DNA of 64,000 bases from Deltaproteobacteria bacterium (GCA_016875405.1 VGRJ01000001.1:124001-188000); one strand, 5' to 3'. Shown: positions 47,623-56,405, counted from the first letter of the stretch. The notes: generated by a model not told the origin, from the sequence alone. Made by a program: numbers and translations.

Positions 47623-49446
47623 ATGAGCACCGACGAAACCATCGCAGACGCGGCGGCCCAGACCGACGCGCCCGACGTAGAGACGAGCGCCACGCCCACC
47701 ACCGCGGAAGGTCCGAGCGGCGGCTCGAGTGAGCTCGCCAGCACCGCCGAGGACGCGACGTCGAACGACGCCGAAGGGGAGACCGTCGCGACGACGAGCG
47801 CAGACGGCGCGGCGGCGAACGCCGAGGACCGTCCGAAGAAGAAGCGACGGCGGCGGCGGCGCAAGAAGAAGCCAGCGACGGAAGGCGGCGCGACGACCAC
47901 CCCTGCGGAGGGCGACGACGGCAGCGACGCGGGCGATGGCGGGGAGGAGTCCGAGGACGACGGGGAGTCGTCGAGCGAGGACGACGCCGCGAGCGAGGGC
48001 GACGCGGCGAGCCCCGACGCGAGCGGCGCCAAGCCTAAGAAAAAGAAGCCGAAGAAGAAACCCGTCCCGGCAGAGCGCCCCGCGTTCAACGTCGGCGACG
48101 AGGTCTTCGGCCGCGTGTCGAAGGTCACCCGCGACGCGGTGTTCATCGATGTCGCAGGCGGCAAGGCGCTCGGGCTCTTCGACCGCTCGCAGCTCATCGC
48201 CGTCCCGCCGCTCGTCGGCGAGCAGTTCATCGCCAAGGTGCAGGGCCTCAGCACGCGCGGCGGCATGCTCATCCTCGGCCCGGAGCCCTTCGATACGAAG
48301 CAGACTCGGCTCGAGCTCCGGGTCGCGCTCGAGTCGAAGAACCCCATCGAGTGCTGGGTGACCGGGCTCGTGAAGGGCGGCATCGAGGTCGACTACAAGG
48401 GCGTCCGAGGGTTCGCGCCCGCGTCGCACGTCGAGCTCGTGCCGGGCGCGTCGCTCGCGCCGCTGCTCGGCGAGAAGCTCCCGTTCTTCGTCTCGCAGTA
48501 CGGAAAGAAGGGGCGGGACCTCGTCCTGTCGCGCAAGGAGATGCTCGAGAAAGAGTACTCCGAGCGGCGGGCCGAGGTGCTCTCGGCGATCGAGCCGGGC
48601 GCGGTCTGCAAGGCGGTGGTCCGCAACGTCCTCGCATGGGGCGCGTTCGCGTCGCTCCCCGACCACGGCGACATCGAGGGCGTGATCCACATGACCGAGG
48701 TCAGCCACGACCGAGGCGCGCGCCTCTCGAGCGTGCTGTCGCCCGGTCAGGAGATCGAGGTCAAGGTCCTCCGCATCGACGAGAAGGGCAAGCTCTGGCT
48801 GAGCCGCAAGGCCACCATCGAAGACCCATGGGCCACCGTCGCGGAGAAGTACGGCGTCGGTAGCGTTCACCGCGCGAAGGTCGCGCGGATCACCGAGTTC
48901 GGCGCGTTCTTGCAGCTAGAGCCCGGCGTCGATGGCCTCTGCCACGTCGCGGATCTCTCGTTCGAGTCGGTCGAGCACCCGAGCAAGGTCGTCCGCGAAG
49001 GCGACGAGCTCGAGGTCATCGTCGCAGGGCTCGACCGCGAGAAGCACAAGATCGCCCTCCACCCCGCGCCGCCTGAGGACGAGCGCGGCAAGCCACGCGT
49101 GAAGGTCGCGCTGCATCAGGTGCTGCAGGTGCAGGTTAAGCAGATCAAGGAGGCGGGTCTCGGGGTTCGCATCGTCGGGCTCACGGGTCGAAACGCGCGC
49201 GGCTTCATCCCCGCCGGTCAGACAGGGACTCCGCGCGGCACCGACCTCCGCAAGACCTTCCCGCTCGGCTCGATGATGCAGGCGAAGGTGATCGACCACG
49301 ATCCGCGCCGCGGCGAGACGCGCCTGTCGGTGCGCGCCATGAAGGACGACGAGGAGAAGAACGCGTACCGCGAGTACCGCAAGAAGGTGGCACGCGAGGC
49401 GACCTTCGGGACCTTCGGCGACCTCCTGAAGAAGCTCGAGCGTTGA
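47623..49446 (+). CDS. Multi-S1-domain RNA-binding protein with basic and acidic low-complexity N-terminus
   Basis: A 607-residue protein. Residues 1-150 are low complexity: acidic and Ala/Ser/Thr-rich blocks around two Lys/Arg tracts (PKKKRRRRRRKKK at 71-83 and KKKPKKKP near 140). About five S1-type RNA-binding domains follow: FNVGDEVFGRVSKV, NPIECWVTGLVKGG, PGAVCKAVVRNVLAWGAF, GSVHRAKVARITEFGAFLQL and a last one near VLQVQVKQIKEAGLGVRIVG. It resembles ribosomal protein S1 but lacks its usual N-terminus, so it is probably an accessory RNA-binding or translation protein. Its TGA overlaps the TTG start of the SlyD-like gene. Confidence 0.82.
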   Translation: MSTDETIADAAAQTDAPDVETSATPTTAEGPSGGSSELASTAEDATSNDAEGETVATTSADGAAANAEDRPKKKRRRRRRKKKPATEGGATTTPAEGDDGSDAGDGGEESEDDGESSSEDDAASEGDAASPDASGAKPKKKKPKKKPVPAERPAFNVGDEVFGRVSKVTRDAVFIDVAGGKALGLFDRSQLIAVPPLVGEQFIAKVQGLSTRGGMLILGPEPFDTKQTRLELRVALESKNPIECWVTGLVKGGIEVDYKGVRGFAPASHVELVPGASLAPLLGEKLPFFVSQYGKKGRDLVLSRKEMLEKEYSERRAEVLSAIEPGAVCKAVVRNVLAWGAFASLPDHGDIEGVIHMTEVSHDRGARLSSVLSPGQEIEVKVLRIDEKGKLWLSRKATIEDPWATVAEKYGVGSVHRAKVARITEFGAFLQLEPGVDGLCHVADLSFESVEHPSKVVREGDELEVIVAGLDREKHKIALHPAPPEDERGKPRVKVALHQVLQVQVKQIKEAGLGVRIVGLTGRNARGFIPAGQTGTPRGTDLRKTFPLGSMMQAKVIDHDPRRGETRLSVRAMKDDEEKNAYREYRKKVAREATFGTFGDLLKKLER

Positions 49447-50114
49447 ACGCAAGGCGAGGCGGCGAGCGAGGCGGCGGTCAAGCTCGGCCGCGGAGACCGG
49501 GGGCGAACCCCGCGTCTCGCGCGGTCGCTCCCGACGCTCACGTGACCGTCGCGTACCGGCTCTACGACGCGAAGGGCGCACTCCACGACGAGGTGACGCG
49601 AGCAGAGCCGCTTCGCTACATCCATGGCTACGCGCAGGTCATCCCCGGGCTTGAGGCTGGCCTTGAGGGCGCGCGCGCGGGCGAGCGGCGCAGCCTCGCG
49701 CTCGAGCCGGAGGAGGCCTTCGGCGAGCGCGACCCCGAGGCGCTCCTCGAAATCGATCGCCGTGACTTCCCAGACGCGGACGGCGCCAAGGTCGACGACG
49801 AGCTCGTCTGCACGGCGCCGGACGGCAGCGAGTGCACCTACCGAATCGTCTCGATCGGCGAGAGCGAGATCGTCGCCGATCGCAATCATCCGCTCGCGGG
49901 CGAGCGCGTTCGCTTCGACGTCGACGTGCTCGCGGTGCGGGACGCGACCGACGAGGAGCTCGCCTCGGCAGAGGCCGACATGGACGAGCGTATTGTCTAC
50001 GCCGAGACGATCGGGTATCAGACCGAGCCCGACGAAGGGTCGGACGGCCACACCGCCGCGGAGCCGCCCCTCGTGCAGCTCCGCGTGAACCCAAAGACAG
50101 GACCGACACGATGA
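49443..50114 (+). CDS. SlyD-like FKBP-type peptidyl-prolyl isomerase
   Basis: A 223-residue protein. After about 32 residues of basic, Gly/Arg-rich leader, an FKBP-type domain begins (HVTVAYRLYDAKGALHDEV, PLRYIHGYAQVIPGLEAGLEGARAGERRSLALEPEEAFGERDPE) with the SlyD-type insert-in-flap region after it. SlyD relatives are isomerases and chaperones. The His-rich metal tail of E. coli SlyD is absent; here the C-terminus is acidic, then Pro/Lys. The TTG at 49443 overlaps the previous stop; a downstream start near the VTVAYR core cannot be excluded. Its stop overlaps the next gene as ATGA. Confidence 0.82.
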   Translation: MNARRGGERGGGQARPRRPGANPASRAVAPDAHVTVAYRLYDAKGALHDEVTRAEPLRYIHGYAQVIPGLEAGLEGARAGERRSLALEPEEAFGERDPEALLEIDRRDFPDADGAKVDDELVCTAPDGSECTYRIVSIGESEIVADRNHPLAGERVRFDVDVLAVRDATDEELASAEADMDERIVYAETIGYQTEPDEGSDGHTAAEPPLVQLRVNPKTGPTR

Positions 50115-50311
50115 GCAGCAAAAAGGTGAACTGGACTGAGATGGACAAGCGGATCCTGAACCGCAGGGCCGTCTGGACGTCTGACGAGCGCAACGCGGTC
50201 ACGGAGAGCCTGAAAAAGCTCCCCGACGCCGCCGACGGAGCCGAGGCTCTCGGCCTCGATCAGCCCGCGGTCGGTGGTGGCGCGGACGACGACGACGACG
50301 ACTCGAACTGA
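50111..50311 (+). CDS. Small acidic-tailed protein of unknown function
   Basis: A 66-residue protein, start ATG overlapping the SlyD-like gene stop (ATGA). The N-terminal two thirds (KKVNWTEMDKRILNRRAVWTSDERNAVTESLKKLPD) are helical and charged; the C-terminus is DDDDDDSN. No family recognised. The coupling suggests it works with, or is folded by, the isomerase, but that is conjecture. Confidence 0.6.
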   Translation: MSSKKVNWTEMDKRILNRRAVWTSDERNAVTESLKKLPDAADGAEALGLDQPAVGGGADDDDDDSN

Positions 50312-50366
50312 GCCCGCCATCGCGTAGCCGCGAGACAATTTCGAGGTTCGAGGAGACACGCGAGCC

Positions 50367-50675
50367 ATGAGCGCCGACGATCAAGACGAGGAAGCTCTGC
50401 CCCCGAGCGGAGCCATCGAGATCCCACCGCTCGACTTCGCGACGTTCATCATGTCGGTGCTGGGCTCGGCGTTCGTTCACCTGGGCGACGCTCCGGATCC
50501 AGAGTCGGGCAAGGCCGCTCCGCCGAACCTACTCCTCGCTCGGCAAGACATCGATCTGCTCGCGCTCTTGCAAGAGAAGACGCGCGGCAACCTGACCGGT
50601 GAAGAGGAGCGCGTGCTCAGCCAAGGTCTGTACGACGTTCGGCTGCGCTACGTAGAGGTGGCGAAGGGCAAGTGA
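50367..50675 (+). CDS. DUF1844-family protein
   Basis: A 102-residue protein matching the DUF1844 pattern: LDFATFIMSVLGSAFVHLGDAPDPESG and NLLLARQDIDLLALLQEKTRGNLTGEEERVLSQGLYDVRLRYVEV. Its function is not known. GAGGAGA lies 12-18 nt before the ATG. Its TGA overlaps the GTG of htrA (GTGA), so the two are translationally coupled; DUF1844 genes next to serine protease genes have not, to my knowledge, been explained. Confidence 0.85.
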   Translation: MSADDQDEEALPPSGAIEIPPLDFATFIMSVLGSAFVHLGDAPDPESGKAAPPNLLLARQDIDLLALLQEKTRGNLTGEEERVLSQGLYDVRLRYVEVAKGK

Positions 50676-51784
50676 GGGTCGCCCTCGCGCTCCTCGTCTT
50701 GCTCACTGGCTGCACCGTCCTCGAGCGGAAGCGCAGCCCGGGCGGAGCCGCGTCGCTCGGCCTCCCATCCGGTGCCATCCCGGTGGCGAGCGGCGCAGAG
50801 CCGCTCACTCCCCCTCCCGTCGCGCCAGCCCCGTCGACTGCGCTCGGCGCGCTCCCCTCGCTCTCGCCGCTCGTGACGAAGGCCGGTCCGAGCGTGGTGA
50901 CCATCAAGTCCTACGCCCGTCGACAGAACGCGTTCGGCCGCGGAGCGCTCGAAGAACGCGGTGTCGGCTCCGGATTCGTCTACGACCCGAAAGGCCTCAT
51001 CCTTACGAACAACCACGTCATCGAGGAGGCGGGTCACCTCGTCGTGAAGCTCGACGACGGGCGCGAGATCGAGGCTCAAGTCGTGGGCGCCGACAAACCG
51101 ACCGACGTGGCGGTCATCCGGATCGAGGCCGAAAAGCTCACGCCTCTCGCGCTTGGGGACTCGCGTGCGGTCGAGGTCGGCGACTGGGTCGTCGCCATCG
51201 GCAACCCGTTTGGCCTCGAGCACACCGTGTCGGCGGGCATCGTCTCGGCGAAGGGTCGCTCGCGCGACGACGTGAAGGGTCTCGACCCGACCGGCTATTT
51301 CAACTTCATCCAGACGGACGCCAGCATCAACCCCGGCAACTCGGGCGGGCCGCTCCTCAACATGGCGGGGCAGGCGGTCGGCATCAACGCCGCGGTGCGC
51401 GCGAATGCGAACAACATCGGCTTCGCCATCCCGATGGAGATGGTGGTTCAGCTCCTGCCCATGCTGCTCCGCGACGGCCGCGTGACTCGCAGCGCGATCG
51501 GGATCCTCGTCGACGAGGTCGCCCCGAGCGACGCCGAGAAGCTCGGCCAGGCCGTGCGCCACGGGGCGAAGGTGCTGAAGGTGTTGCCGGGCGGCGCGGC
51601 CGACCAAGCCGGCCTCGCGCCGGGCGATGTCATCCTCGGGTTCGACGGAAAGCCGGTGAAGGATCCGAACGAGCTTCGCTGGCTCGCGAGCATCGCCGGC
51701 GTGCGCCGCACGGTAAACTTGAGGGTCGCCCGCAGCGAAAGAACCTTTGACATGCGCGTCACCCTGGGCGAACTCACCGAGTAG
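50672..51784 (+). CDS. htrA: HtrA/DegP-type periplasmic serine protease lipoprotein
   Basis: A 370-residue trypsin-like protease with one PDZ domain. The N-terminus is a lipoprotein signal (MRVALALLVLLTGC) and a Pro-rich linker. The catalytic triad is His115 (TNNHVIEEA), Asp145 (KPTDVAVIR) and Ser224 (NPGNSGGPLL). The PDZ domain covers about residues 275-365 (KVLPGGAADQAGLAPGDVILGFDGKPV). It should degrade or refold misfolded envelope proteins. It ends with TAG and is followed by an ECF sigma factor and an anti-sigma gene, an envelope-stress arrangement like that of mucD with rpoE-type genes. Confidence 0.92.
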   Translation: MRVALALLVLLTGCTVLERKRSPGGAASLGLPSGAIPVASGAEPLTPPPVAPAPSTALGALPSLSPLVTKAGPSVVTIKSYARRQNAFGRGALEERGVGSGFVYDPKGLILTNNHVIEEAGHLVVKLDDGREIEAQVVGADKPTDVAVIRIEAEKLTPLALGDSRAVEVGDWVVAIGNPFGLEHTVSAGIVSAKGRSRDDVKGLDPTGYFNFIQTDASINPGNSGGPLLNMAGQAVGINAAVRANANNIGFAIPMEMVVQLLPMLLRDGRVTRSAIGILVDEVAPSDAEKLGQAVRHGAKVLKVLPGGAADQAGLAPGDVILGFDGKPVKDPNELRWLASIAGVRRTVNLRVARSERTFDMRVTLGELTE

Positions 51785-51920
51785 CTCTCGGACGCGCGCC
51801 ATCGTGGCCCTCAAGTCGCCCCCCTCCCCCGACGCCGGTGTCGCGCAGACGCGCGAAGACGACGTTCGCCGCGGCAGCGAGGCGGCTCCTCGACGAGCCG
51901 TACCTCGGCCGGATTTCGCC

Positions 51921-52589
51921 GTGAATACGCGCGTCAGCGCCTCGTCTGACCCTCAGGGGCGTCGACGAGAAGCGGAGGAGGACCGTGCCTTGGTGGAGCG
52001 TGCGCGCGGCGGAGACAGACAGGCCTTTCGCGTGCTAGTGGAGCGATATCAGCGCGGCGCGTACGGCGTCGCGCTGCGGCTCCTGCGGGACGAGGACGAG
52101 GCTCGCGAGGCCGTTCAAGAGGCCTTCCTGCGGGCCTACCGCAAGCTCGATCGCTTCGAGGGCACGTCGGCCTTCTTCACGTGGCTCTACCGGATCGTCA
52201 CCAACGTCTCGATCGATCGTCGGCGCAGACCTGGGCAGCGCGGACACGAGAGCCTCGAGGCGAGCCAGGAAGAAGACCAGAGCCCGATCCAGCTCGTTGC
52301 GCCACCCGACGGTGACCCAGGTGAGGCCGTTCGTCGGCAAGAAATCGGCGCGCGAATCCAGACCGCGCTCGATGCCCTCCCGCCCTACCATCGCGCCGTC
52401 ATCGTCATGCGCGAGGTCGACGGGCTCAGCTACCAGGAGATGGCCGAGGCGATGAACGTGTCCAAGGGGACGATCATGAGTCGCCTCTTTCACGCGCGCC
52501 AGAAGCTGCAGCGCGCGCTCGTGGATTGTTACCGCGAGCAACTGGGCTCGGAGCCCAAAGCGAGCCAGGATGGAATTGCGTCCGACTGA
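51921..52589 (+). CDS. ECF-type (RpoE-like) RNA polymerase sigma factor
   Basis: Sigma-70 region 2 (FRVLVERYQRGAYGVALRLLRDEDEAREAVQEAFLRAYRKLDRFEG then FFTWLYRIVTNVSIDRRRR) and region 4 (ALDALPPYHRAVIVMREVDGLSYQEMAEAMNVSKGTIMSRLFHARQKL) are clear. The start is uncertain: GTG at 51921 gives 222 residues with a normal N-terminus; GTG at 51804 or 51839 would add a Pro/Arg-rich segment. It lies 15 nt upstream of an anti-sigma gene and downstream of htrA, so it probably controls envelope stress and is held at the membrane by its anti-sigma. Confidence 0.85.
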   Translation: MNTRVSASSDPQGRRREAEEDRALVERARGGDRQAFRVLVERYQRGAYGVALRLLRDEDEAREAVQEAFLRAYRKLDRFEGTSAFFTWLYRIVTNVSIDRRRRPGQRGHESLEASQEEDQSPIQLVAPPDGDPGEAVRRQEIGARIQTALDALPPYHRAVIVMREVDGLSYQEMAEAMNVSKGTIMSRLFHARQKLQRALVDCYREQLGSEPKASQDGIASD

Positions 52590-52604
52590 GCGCGAGGAGC
52601 CAAC

Positions 52605-53273
52605 GTGACCACGATCAACGACATCCCGCGAGCGGAGCCCGATGACCTCGACGACGTGCTGCTGATGCGGTTCATGGACGGGGAGCTCGAGCCGCAGGAG
52701 GCGGCCGCGGTGCGGCTTCGCCTCGAGGCGTCGCCGCTCGCCCAGCAGAAGCTTGCGTCGCTCGTCGCCGTCGGTGACGTCCTGCGCGCGGACGCCGAGC
52801 GCGCCGAAGCCGGGCTCACCGATGCGCGAGTCGACGGGATCGCCGACGCGGTGATGGCGTCGCTCGAGGAGAACGTCCGTGAGGCCAGCGAGCCGGCACC
52901 CCAGCCGACGTGGCGCCACCGAGCTCCGCTCGAGTCTGCGCCGGCCAACGACAACGCGCGCAGCATCTTCGCGGTCGCAGGCCTCGCGGCGGCGGCGGCG
53001 GCAGCCCTCTTCGTGTGGGGCCGCGGCGAGACGGCGGACCTCGACCTCGTCAAGGCTCCGGCGCCGGAGGCTCCGCTCGTCGCCGAGATGTCGGCCGGGC
53101 TCGCCGTCCCCGCGCCTGCGACGAGCGAGCCGAGCGGGGTCGCGCCCGGCGAGACCGGGGTCGAGGTCGCGTCGGTAGAGTTCGGCTCCGAGGAGGGCTC
53201 GGTGTTCTACGTACCAGGCGATGGTGCGGCGACCGCGGTTGTCTGGATCAACGATTCGGGAGATGAGCGATGA
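52605..53273 (+). CDS. Putative anti-sigma factor, single-pass membrane protein
   Basis: A 222-residue protein directly after the sigma factor gene. The cytoplasmic N-terminal helix bundle (DDVLLMRFMDGELEPQEAAAVRLRLEASPLAQQKLASL) matches anti-sigma domains, but the HxxxCxxC zinc motif is missing. One membrane segment (IFAVAGLAAAAAAALFVW, near residues 121-139) and a Pro/Ala/Glu-rich extracytoplasmic part follow. The GTG is preceded by GAGGAG. It likely holds the ECF sigma factor until the periplasmic part is cut, perhaps by HtrA or a site protease. Its stop overlaps the next gene (ATGA). Confidence 0.75.
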   Translation: MTTINDIPRAEPDDLDDVLLMRFMDGELEPQEAAAVRLRLEASPLAQQKLASLVAVGDVLRADAERAEAGLTDARVDGIADAVMASLEENVREASEPAPQPTWRHRAPLESAPANDNARSIFAVAGLAAAAAAALFVWGRGETADLDLVKAPAPEAPLVAEMSAGLAVPAPATSEPSGVAPGETGVEVASVEFGSEEGSVFYVPGDGAATAVVWINDSGDER

Positions 53274-53779
53274 GAGCCTGGGCCGCGATGATCGTGCTGC
53301 TGACCACCCTGACCACCGGGCGCGCAGCGCTGGCAGGTCCACCTGAGTCCAACGAGCGCGTGTCGCGCGGGCAAGGCGGCAAGACCGCGCAGATCGAGGC
53401 CACCGTCGAGCTCGTCGTGGCGCACGGGAAGAACGACGGGAAGGGCATCGACCCACGCCTCGCGAAGCACAAGGAGCTGCAGAGCCCGCCGTTCTCCTCG
53501 TACAACAGCTACGCGCTGCTCGAAGAGACGACCCGGCCGCTCGCGCAGAACAAGCCCGTCGCGCTGCAGCTCCCCGATGGGGGGGAGCTGCGGGTCGTCC
53601 TCGACGACTTCGAGGGCAAGGGCGAGCGGCCAGGGCGCTTTGTGCTCAAGGCCATCGTGAAGAAGCCAGGCGGCGACGAGTCGACCGTCCAGGTCAAGGC
53701 AAAGCCTGGCGCGATCTTCTTCGTCGCCGGGCAGAAGCACGACAAGGGGATCCTGGTCCTCGGCATCAAGGTCCGCTGA
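53270..53779 (+). CDS. Exported protein in the sigma/anti-sigma operon
   Basis: A 169-residue protein with a cleavable signal peptide (MRAWAAMIVLLTTLTTGRAALA). The mature part is beta-rich (GKTAQIEATVELVVAHGKNDG, FVLKAIVKKPGGDESTVQVKAKPGAIFFVAG) without known motif. The ATG overlaps the anti-sigma stop, so it belongs to the envelope-stress operon and may be the sensed factor or a target. Confidence 0.65.
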   Translation: MRAWAAMIVLLTTLTTGRAALAGPPESNERVSRGQGGKTAQIEATVELVVAHGKNDGKGIDPRLAKHKELQSPPFSSYNSYALLEETTRPLAQNKPVALQLPDGGELRVVLDDFEGKGERPGRFVLKAIVKKPGGDESTVQVKAKPGAIFFVAGQKHDKGILVLGIKVR

Positions 53780-53836
53780 CCCCACACGCGAGCCCTCCGT
53801 CGACAGAGGAAGCTGGTGCCCCGCGCGCCGCAAAGG

Positions 53837-53842
53837 TAGCCT
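53837..53842 (+). promoter_or_regulatory. Candidate -10 element (TAGCCT) of a near-leaderless promoter
   Basis: TAGCCT ends 7 nt before the ATG at 53850, with no Shine-Dalgarno sequence between. The same hexamer is used in the FHA-cyclase promoter. Confidence 0.4.
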
Positions 53843-53849
53843 TCCGCAA

Positions 53850-54731
53850 ATGTTTCGCTGGTTCTTGCGAATGGTGCTCCTCGCGACGGTCGCGCTCGCC
53901 GTCTGCTCGCTGCCCGGCAGCGCGCTCGCACTACGCGGCGGCCAGAACGTCGCTGGCCTGATCAAGAAGGGACAGAACTTCTTCGACGACCAGCGCTACG
54001 AAGAGTCGACGCAGACGCTCTCGGCGGCGCTCCTTCGCCCGGAGATCAAGCAAGCGGAGAAGATCGAGGTCTACAAGCTCCTCGCCTTTAACTACATCCT
54101 CCTCGGCAAGCAGGACGAGGCCGACGGCGCCGTCCGCGGCCTGCTCGTGACCGACGAGACGTTCGAGCTGCCGAAGAGCGAGTCGCCCCGGTTTCGCGAG
54201 TTCTTTTCGACCTCGCGGAAGCGCTGGGTCGAGGAAGGGCGCCCTGGGCTGAAGGCTTCGGAAGCGTCCGGTGGCGAGGCGCCAAAGGCCACCGTGAAGC
54301 TTCGGCACTCGTCGCCGGCGCAGGTGAGCTCAAACGACGTCGTACCGCTCAGCGGCGAGCTGGATGACTCCGAAGGCGTGGTGAGCCAGGTGCGGCTCTA
54401 CTTCCGCCAGGGCTCCTCGGGGAAATTCGAGTCGCTGAAGGCGCGCTATGCGATGCGGCGCTTCAGCGTCGACCTGCCCGCGTCGGTCGTGGCCCCGCCG
54501 CTCGTCGAGTACTACCTCGTGGCGCTCGACAACAAGGGGATCCCCGTCGCGACCCGGGGCGACGCCGAGTCTCCGTTGCGAATCGCGGTGCCGGAGTCGC
54601 AGAGCGTGATCACAAGCCCCTGGCTTTGGGTCCCGGTCGGCGTCGCGGTGGTCGCGGCGATCGTCATCCCGATCGTGGTGGTGTCGGCGCAAACCTCCAG
54701 CGCAGACGTCACGATCCGCGTGACCGAGTGA
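53850..54731 (+). CDS. Exported TPR-like protein with C-terminal membrane anchor
   Basis: A 293-residue protein: signal or anchor MFRWFLRMVLLATVALAVCSLPGSALA, a TPR-like helical part (KKGQNFFDDQRYEESTQTLSAAL, AFNYILLGKQDEADGAVRGLL), a beta domain (PLSGELDDSEGVVSQVRLYFRQG) and a C-terminal hydrophobic segment (WLWVPVGVAVVAAIVIPIVVV) with a short tail. Domain layout resembles the envelope TPR protein at 37196. Function unknown. It stands between the stress operon and prmA, with a prmA start 4 nt after its stop. Confidence 0.7.
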   Translation: MFRWFLRMVLLATVALAVCSLPGSALALRGGQNVAGLIKKGQNFFDDQRYEESTQTLSAALLRPEIKQAEKIEVYKLLAFNYILLGKQDEADGAVRGLLVTDETFELPKSESPRFREFFSTSRKRWVEEGRPGLKASEASGGEAPKATVKLRHSSPAQVSSNDVVPLSGELDDSEGVVSQVRLYFRQGSSGKFESLKARYAMRRFSVDLPASVVAPPLVEYYLVALDNKGIPVATRGDAESPLRIAVPESQSVITSPWLWVPVGVAVVAAIVIPIVVVSAQTSSADVTIRVTE

Positions 54732-54735
54732 TCCG

Positions 54736-55632
54736 GTGACGACCGAGCCTCGCTTCCCCTACTTGCAGCTCGACGCCGCCCCCGAGCTCGCGGAGGAGTT
54801 CGCGTCACTCTTGTTCGACGTCGGCGCGACCGGTGTCGAGACGCGCGATGACACCACCACGCCGCGGGGACCGGGAGGCGGCCTCGTACGGCTCGTCGCG
54901 AGCTTCGACGAGCAGGCGACGGCGGACGAGGCGCGCGCGGCCGTCGTCGAAGCGTCCCCCGAGGTGCGCTGCGAGCTCGGCGAGATCGTCGGGGACGCGT
55001 GGCGGGACGCGTACAAGCAGTTCTTCGCTCCGTTCGCCCTGACCGCGGGGATCGTCGTGGTTCCTCCGTGGGTCGATGGCCACGTCGTCGAGCCTGACCA
55101 GCGCGTGCTGTGGATGGACCCCGGCCGCGCCTTCGGCACCGGCCTCCACTCGACCACACGCCTCGTCGCCGAAGCGCTCGAGGCGCGCAAGTCGACCCTC
55201 GACGGAGCGCGTGTGCTCGACGTCGGCACCGGCAGCGGCATCCTGGCGCTCGTGGCCCTCTTGCACGGTGCGTCGCACGCGGTCGCAGTCGACAACGATC
55301 CCGAGGTGATCGAAGTCGCTCGCGAGAACGCCGAACGGAACGGTCTCGAGCACGCGGTCGAGGTGAGCACGACGCCGCTCGAAGAGGTGGTGGGCGAGTA
55401 TCCGGTGGTGGTCGCGAACATCCGCGCCACGACGCTCGTCGGCATGACGCACGCCCTGCGGGCACGCCTCTCCCCAAGCGGCGTGCTCGTGCTCTCGGGC
55501 ATCCTCGCGAGCGAGCGCGAGGAGGTGGAGCAACGCTTCTCCGACGACGGCTTCGTGGTCGACCGCGTGACCCACCGCGGCGAGGGCGAGGACGCCTGGG
55601 TGGCCATCGCGGTACGACGCTCCGACGGCTGA
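54736..55632 (+). CDS. prmA: Ribosomal protein L11 methyltransferase
   Basis: A 298-residue SAM-dependent methyltransferase that trimethylates ribosomal protein L11. The N-terminal domain (DAAPELAEEFASLLFDVGATGVETRD) leads to a Rossmann domain with the family motifs GTGLHSTTR (about residue 135), VLDVGTGSGILALVALLHGA, VDNDPEVIEVARENAERNG and VVVANI in place of the usual NILA. The GTG at 54736 is 4 nt after the previous stop. It precedes rsmE; the prmA-rsmE order is common. Confidence 0.9.
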   Translation: MTTEPRFPYLQLDAAPELAEEFASLLFDVGATGVETRDDTTTPRGPGGGLVRLVASFDEQATADEARAAVVEASPEVRCELGEIVGDAWRDAYKQFFAPFALTAGIVVVPPWVDGHVVEPDQRVLWMDPGRAFGTGLHSTTRLVAEALEARKSTLDGARVLDVGTGSGILALVALLHGASHAVAVDNDPEVIEVARENAERNGLEHAVEVSTTPLEEVVGEYPVVVANIRATTLVGMTHALRARLSPSGVLVLSGILASEREEVEQRFSDDGFVVDRVTHRGEGEDAWVAIAVRRSDG

Positions 55633-55637
55633 GTCGA

Positions 55638-56405
55638 ATGATCGAGCTCGACGGCGAAGCGGACGCGGGGCCTCCAAGCGCACGTCCGGGGGATGTGCAT
55701 GGTGGGTTGCTGCGAGTGCCGCTCGCCGACCTCAGGGTGGGCCAGCGGGCGCTCGAGGCCGACGCCGCTCGCTACGTCACGCGCGTGCATCGCCTGGCCG
55801 AGGGAGAGTCGTTCCTGGCCTTCGATCCAGCAAGAGCCGAGGAGGCCGAGGTGCTTCTCGTCAGCGTCGGACGCCAGACGATCATCGAGGTCGCCGAGCC
55901 GCGGCCCTCCGAGCGCGTGCCGCGGCGGCGCCTCACCGTCGTGCAGACCGCGAGCAAGGGGAGCAAGATCGACGACGTGCTGCGCGACGCGACCGAGCTC
56001 GGCGTGACCCGGTTCGTGGTGGCGCTGGGCGAGCGCAGCGTCCGAAGGCCCGACGGCGAAAGCGCGGCGCGCTGGCGTCGTGTCGCCGAGGACGCCGCGC
56101 GCCAGTGCGGTCGCGGCGACATGCCCATCGTGGCCGGACCGATGCCGCTCGTCGACGCCATGCAGGAGCCTGCAGACGTTCGCTGGCTGCTCGACCCGCG
56201 CGGCGAGCCGCCGCGAAAACGGATGGCGAGCGATGCCCAGAGCGCGCTCGTGCTGGTCGGTCCCGAGGGCGGGTTCTCGCGAGAGGAGCTGTCGGCGGCG
56301 ACGCGGCTCGGCTTCATGCGGATCAAGCTCGGCGAGTTCGTCCTGCGCACCGAGACGGCATGCGCCGCCGCGCTCGGGGCGCTCCGAGGGCTCGGTTTTG
56401 ACTGA
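55638..56405 (+). CDS. rsmE: 16S rRNA (uracil-1498-N3)-methyltransferase
   Basis: A 255-residue SPOUT-type methyltransferase that makes m3U1498 in 16S rRNA. The start ATG is 5 nt after the prmA stop. The N-terminal PUA-like part (HGGLLRVPLADLRVGQRALEADAARYVTRVHRLAEGESF) is followed by SPOUT motifs: KGSKIDDVLRDATELGV, RWRRVAEDAARQCGR, LVLVGPEGGFSREEL and LGEFVLRTETACAAALGALR. The knot residues in GPEGG and RTETA are intact. Confidence 0.92.
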   Translation: MIELDGEADAGPPSARPGDVHGGLLRVPLADLRVGQRALEADAARYVTRVHRLAEGESFLAFDPARAEEAEVLLVSVGRQTIIEVAEPRPSERVPRRRLTVVQTASKGSKIDDVLRDATELGVTRFVVALGERSVRRPDGESAARWRRVAEDAARQCGRGDMPIVAGPMPLVDAMQEPADVRWLLDPRGEPPRKRMASDAQSALVLVGPEGGFSREELSAATRLGFMRIKLGEFVLRTETACAAALGALRGLGFD

